A stretch of 15,441 bases of DNA from Deltaproteobacteria bacterium (lineage in GTDB: Bacteria > Desulfobacterota > Desulfobacteria > Desulfobacterales > SURF-7), in contig JAFDJC010000037.1 of assembly GCA_019307665.1 (NCBI GenBank), positions 1 through 15,441 of the forward strand. Direction: 5' to 3'. This document shows positions 14,337-15,441 of this stretch, one piece after another. A model generated the notes under the pieces. That model worked only from the letters and a program-made list of their open reading frames with translations, was not told the DNA's origin and did not search any database. How positions within the stretch are numbered: the stretch's first letter is position 1; each line of letters opens with the position of its first letter. Position numbers and translations under genes: made by a program.

Positions 14337-15441
14337 CTACATTTTTTCAGGTGCAGAAACACCCAGCAGTGCCAAGCCGTTTTTAATTACCTTTTTGACA
14401 GCCATCACAAGGTAAAGGCGTCCAAGTGTCAATTCTTTGTCATCTTCCAATACTCTGTGTTTATTGTAATAGGAATGAAATAGAGACGCAAGGCTCATCA
14501 GATAAAATGTAATGCGATGCGGTTCAAGGAATTTCGCGCTTTGCACAACCACTTCAGGATACCGCGCCATCTCTTTTATTAAATTAAACTCTTCGGGTTC
14601 CTGAAGCTTTGAAACCGCCTGGTCTTCCAACCCAATATCTGTCCACCCGATATCTGTTATGCCCTTTTCGTCCGCAGCTTTTCGTGCAATGCTCGATATC
14701 CTGGCATGAACATACTGAACATAATACACAGGGTTGTCATTGGTTTTCTGCTTTGCCAGTTCAAGGTCAAAATCAAGCGGGCTCTCGTAGTGCCTTGTAA
14801 GGAAAATAAATCTGGCAGCATCTGTCCCGACTTCCTCCAGTACGTCTTTTAATGTAACAAATTCGCCGGAACGTGTAGACATGGCGACAGGCTCTCCACC
14901 GCGCAAAAGATTGACAAGCTGTACAAGAATAACATTAAAATTCTCTGGGTTGTTTCCTGAAGCTTCAACACACGCCTTTATCCTTGGAATATACCCGTGA
15001 TGGTCAGCCCCCCATACATCAATCACCCGCTGAAACCCGCGATTGAATTTATCCTTGTGGTACGCAATGTCAGATGCAAAATAAGTGGTCAAGCCGTTTT
15101 CCCTGACAACGACACGATCCTTTTCATCACCGAACGCAGATGTTTTAAACCAGTCTGCGCCGTCTTTTGAATATATTACACCCCGCTTTTTCAGTTCACT
15201 GAGCACAGCGTCCACCATGCCCGAATCAAACAATGACTGTTCGCTGTACCATTGATCAAAATTTACACCAAACAAATCAAGGTCTGCTCTTATACCTTCA
15301 ATGATTTTTTTTGCCGCGAATCCGGCGCAGAAAGCAATAGCTTTTTCCTGATCCTCTTCAAGAAGGTCCCGGCCTTTCAGTTCAATTACTTCCCGGGCGA
15401 AATCACGGATATAATCGCCCTGGTAGCAGTCATCAGAAAAA
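14337..15441 (-). CDS. argS: Arginyl-tRNA synthetase, C-terminal part (5' end outside window)
   Basis: The frame stays open to the right window edge; about 367 C-terminal residues are visible and the apparent start at 15275 is an internal TTG leucine codon. The piece begins within the catalytic domain (CYQGDYIRD near the edge), followed by DVWGADHHGYI, the degenerate KMSK loop reading AMSTRSGEFVTL as is usual in ArgS, and the SPLDFDLELAKQKTNDNP and VYYVQYVHAR blocks. The anticodon-binding DALR domain follows, with SLFHSYYNKHRVL and LGRLYLVMAVKKVIKNGLALLGV at the end. ArgS charges tRNA(Arg) in the cytoplasm. It is the first visible gene of the - strand run; the promoter lies beyond the window. 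Confidence 0.97.
   Translation of the reverse strand, partial: FSDDCYQGDYIRDFAREVIELKGRDLLEEDQEKAIAFCAGFAAKKIIEGIRADLDLFGVNFDQWYSEQSLFDSGMVDAVLSELKKRGVIYSKDGADWFKTSAFGDEKDRVVVRENGLTTYFASDIAYHKDKFNRGFQRVIDVWGADHHGYIPRIKACVEASGNNPENFNVILVQLVNLLRGGEPVAMSTRSGEFVTLKDVLEEVGTDAARFIFLTRHYESPLDFDLELAKQKTNDNPVYYVQYVHARISSIARKAADEKGITDIGWTDIGLEDQAVSKLQEPEEFNLIKEMARYPEVVVQSAKFLEPHRITFYLMSLASLFHSYYNKHRVLEDDKELTLGRLYLVMAVKKVIKNGLALLGVSAPEKM

Overview
The window looks like a chromosomal segment of an anaerobic deltaproteobacterium (Desulfobacterota), most likely a sulfate reducer or syntroph of the Desulfobacterales type. The main reasons are the giant oxygen-sensitive acyl-CoA dehydratase activase-type protein at the left end, the use of GatCAB for tRNA amidation, and a Gram-negative envelope gene set (SPOR-domain protein, acyltransferase). 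This taxonomic call is inference from gene content; no rRNA or other marker was available.

Left part (1-5948). A + strand gene, cut by the left window edge, encodes a multidomain protein with two BadF/BcrA-type ASKHA ATPase halves, a four-cysteine motif and a long HgdB/DUF2229-like C-terminal part. Converging on it, with an 80-bp antisense overlap of the coding ends, are two - strand lipid genes: a ketoacyl-ACP synthase III-like condensing enzyme followed by a DUF374-type lysophospholipid acyltransferase. Their promoter, with a perfect TTGACA -35 box, lies in the 205-bp divergent intergenic region.

Centre (5913-7634). A compact, visibly A+T-rich two-gene cassette on the + strand has its own promoter and a TTTAC-N5-GTAAA inverted repeat between the -35 and -10 regions. 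It encodes an XRE-type HTH protein fused to an ImmA/IrrE zinc-peptidase domain, followed directly (TAA then ATG) by a PIN-domain protein with a complete acidic site. This looks like a toxin-antitoxin or stress-response module and is the most interesting object here. Its promoter geometry suggests a leaderless mRNA.

Right part (15441 down to 7652, all - strand). A tightly packed run reads argS (5' end outside the window), a SPOR-domain membrane protein, gatC, gatA, an uncharacterised 61-residue protein, mutL, a membrane-anchored transglutaminase-like protein and an EcsA/CcmA-like ABC ATPase. Gaps are 47, 16, 16, 28 and 2 nt, then 11 nt, then an 8-nt overlap, so this is probably one polycistronic unit whose promoter lies outside the window. 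It joins aminoacyl-tRNA synthesis (ArgS, GatCA) with mismatch repair (MutL) and envelope functions. The ABC ATPase has no permease gene next to it: the next thing downstream is the convergent HTH-peptidase/PIN cassette, 17 bp away.

No tRNA, rRNA, CRISPR array, insertion sequence or convincing rho-independent terminator was seen. No gene-free stretch exceeds about 205 bp.
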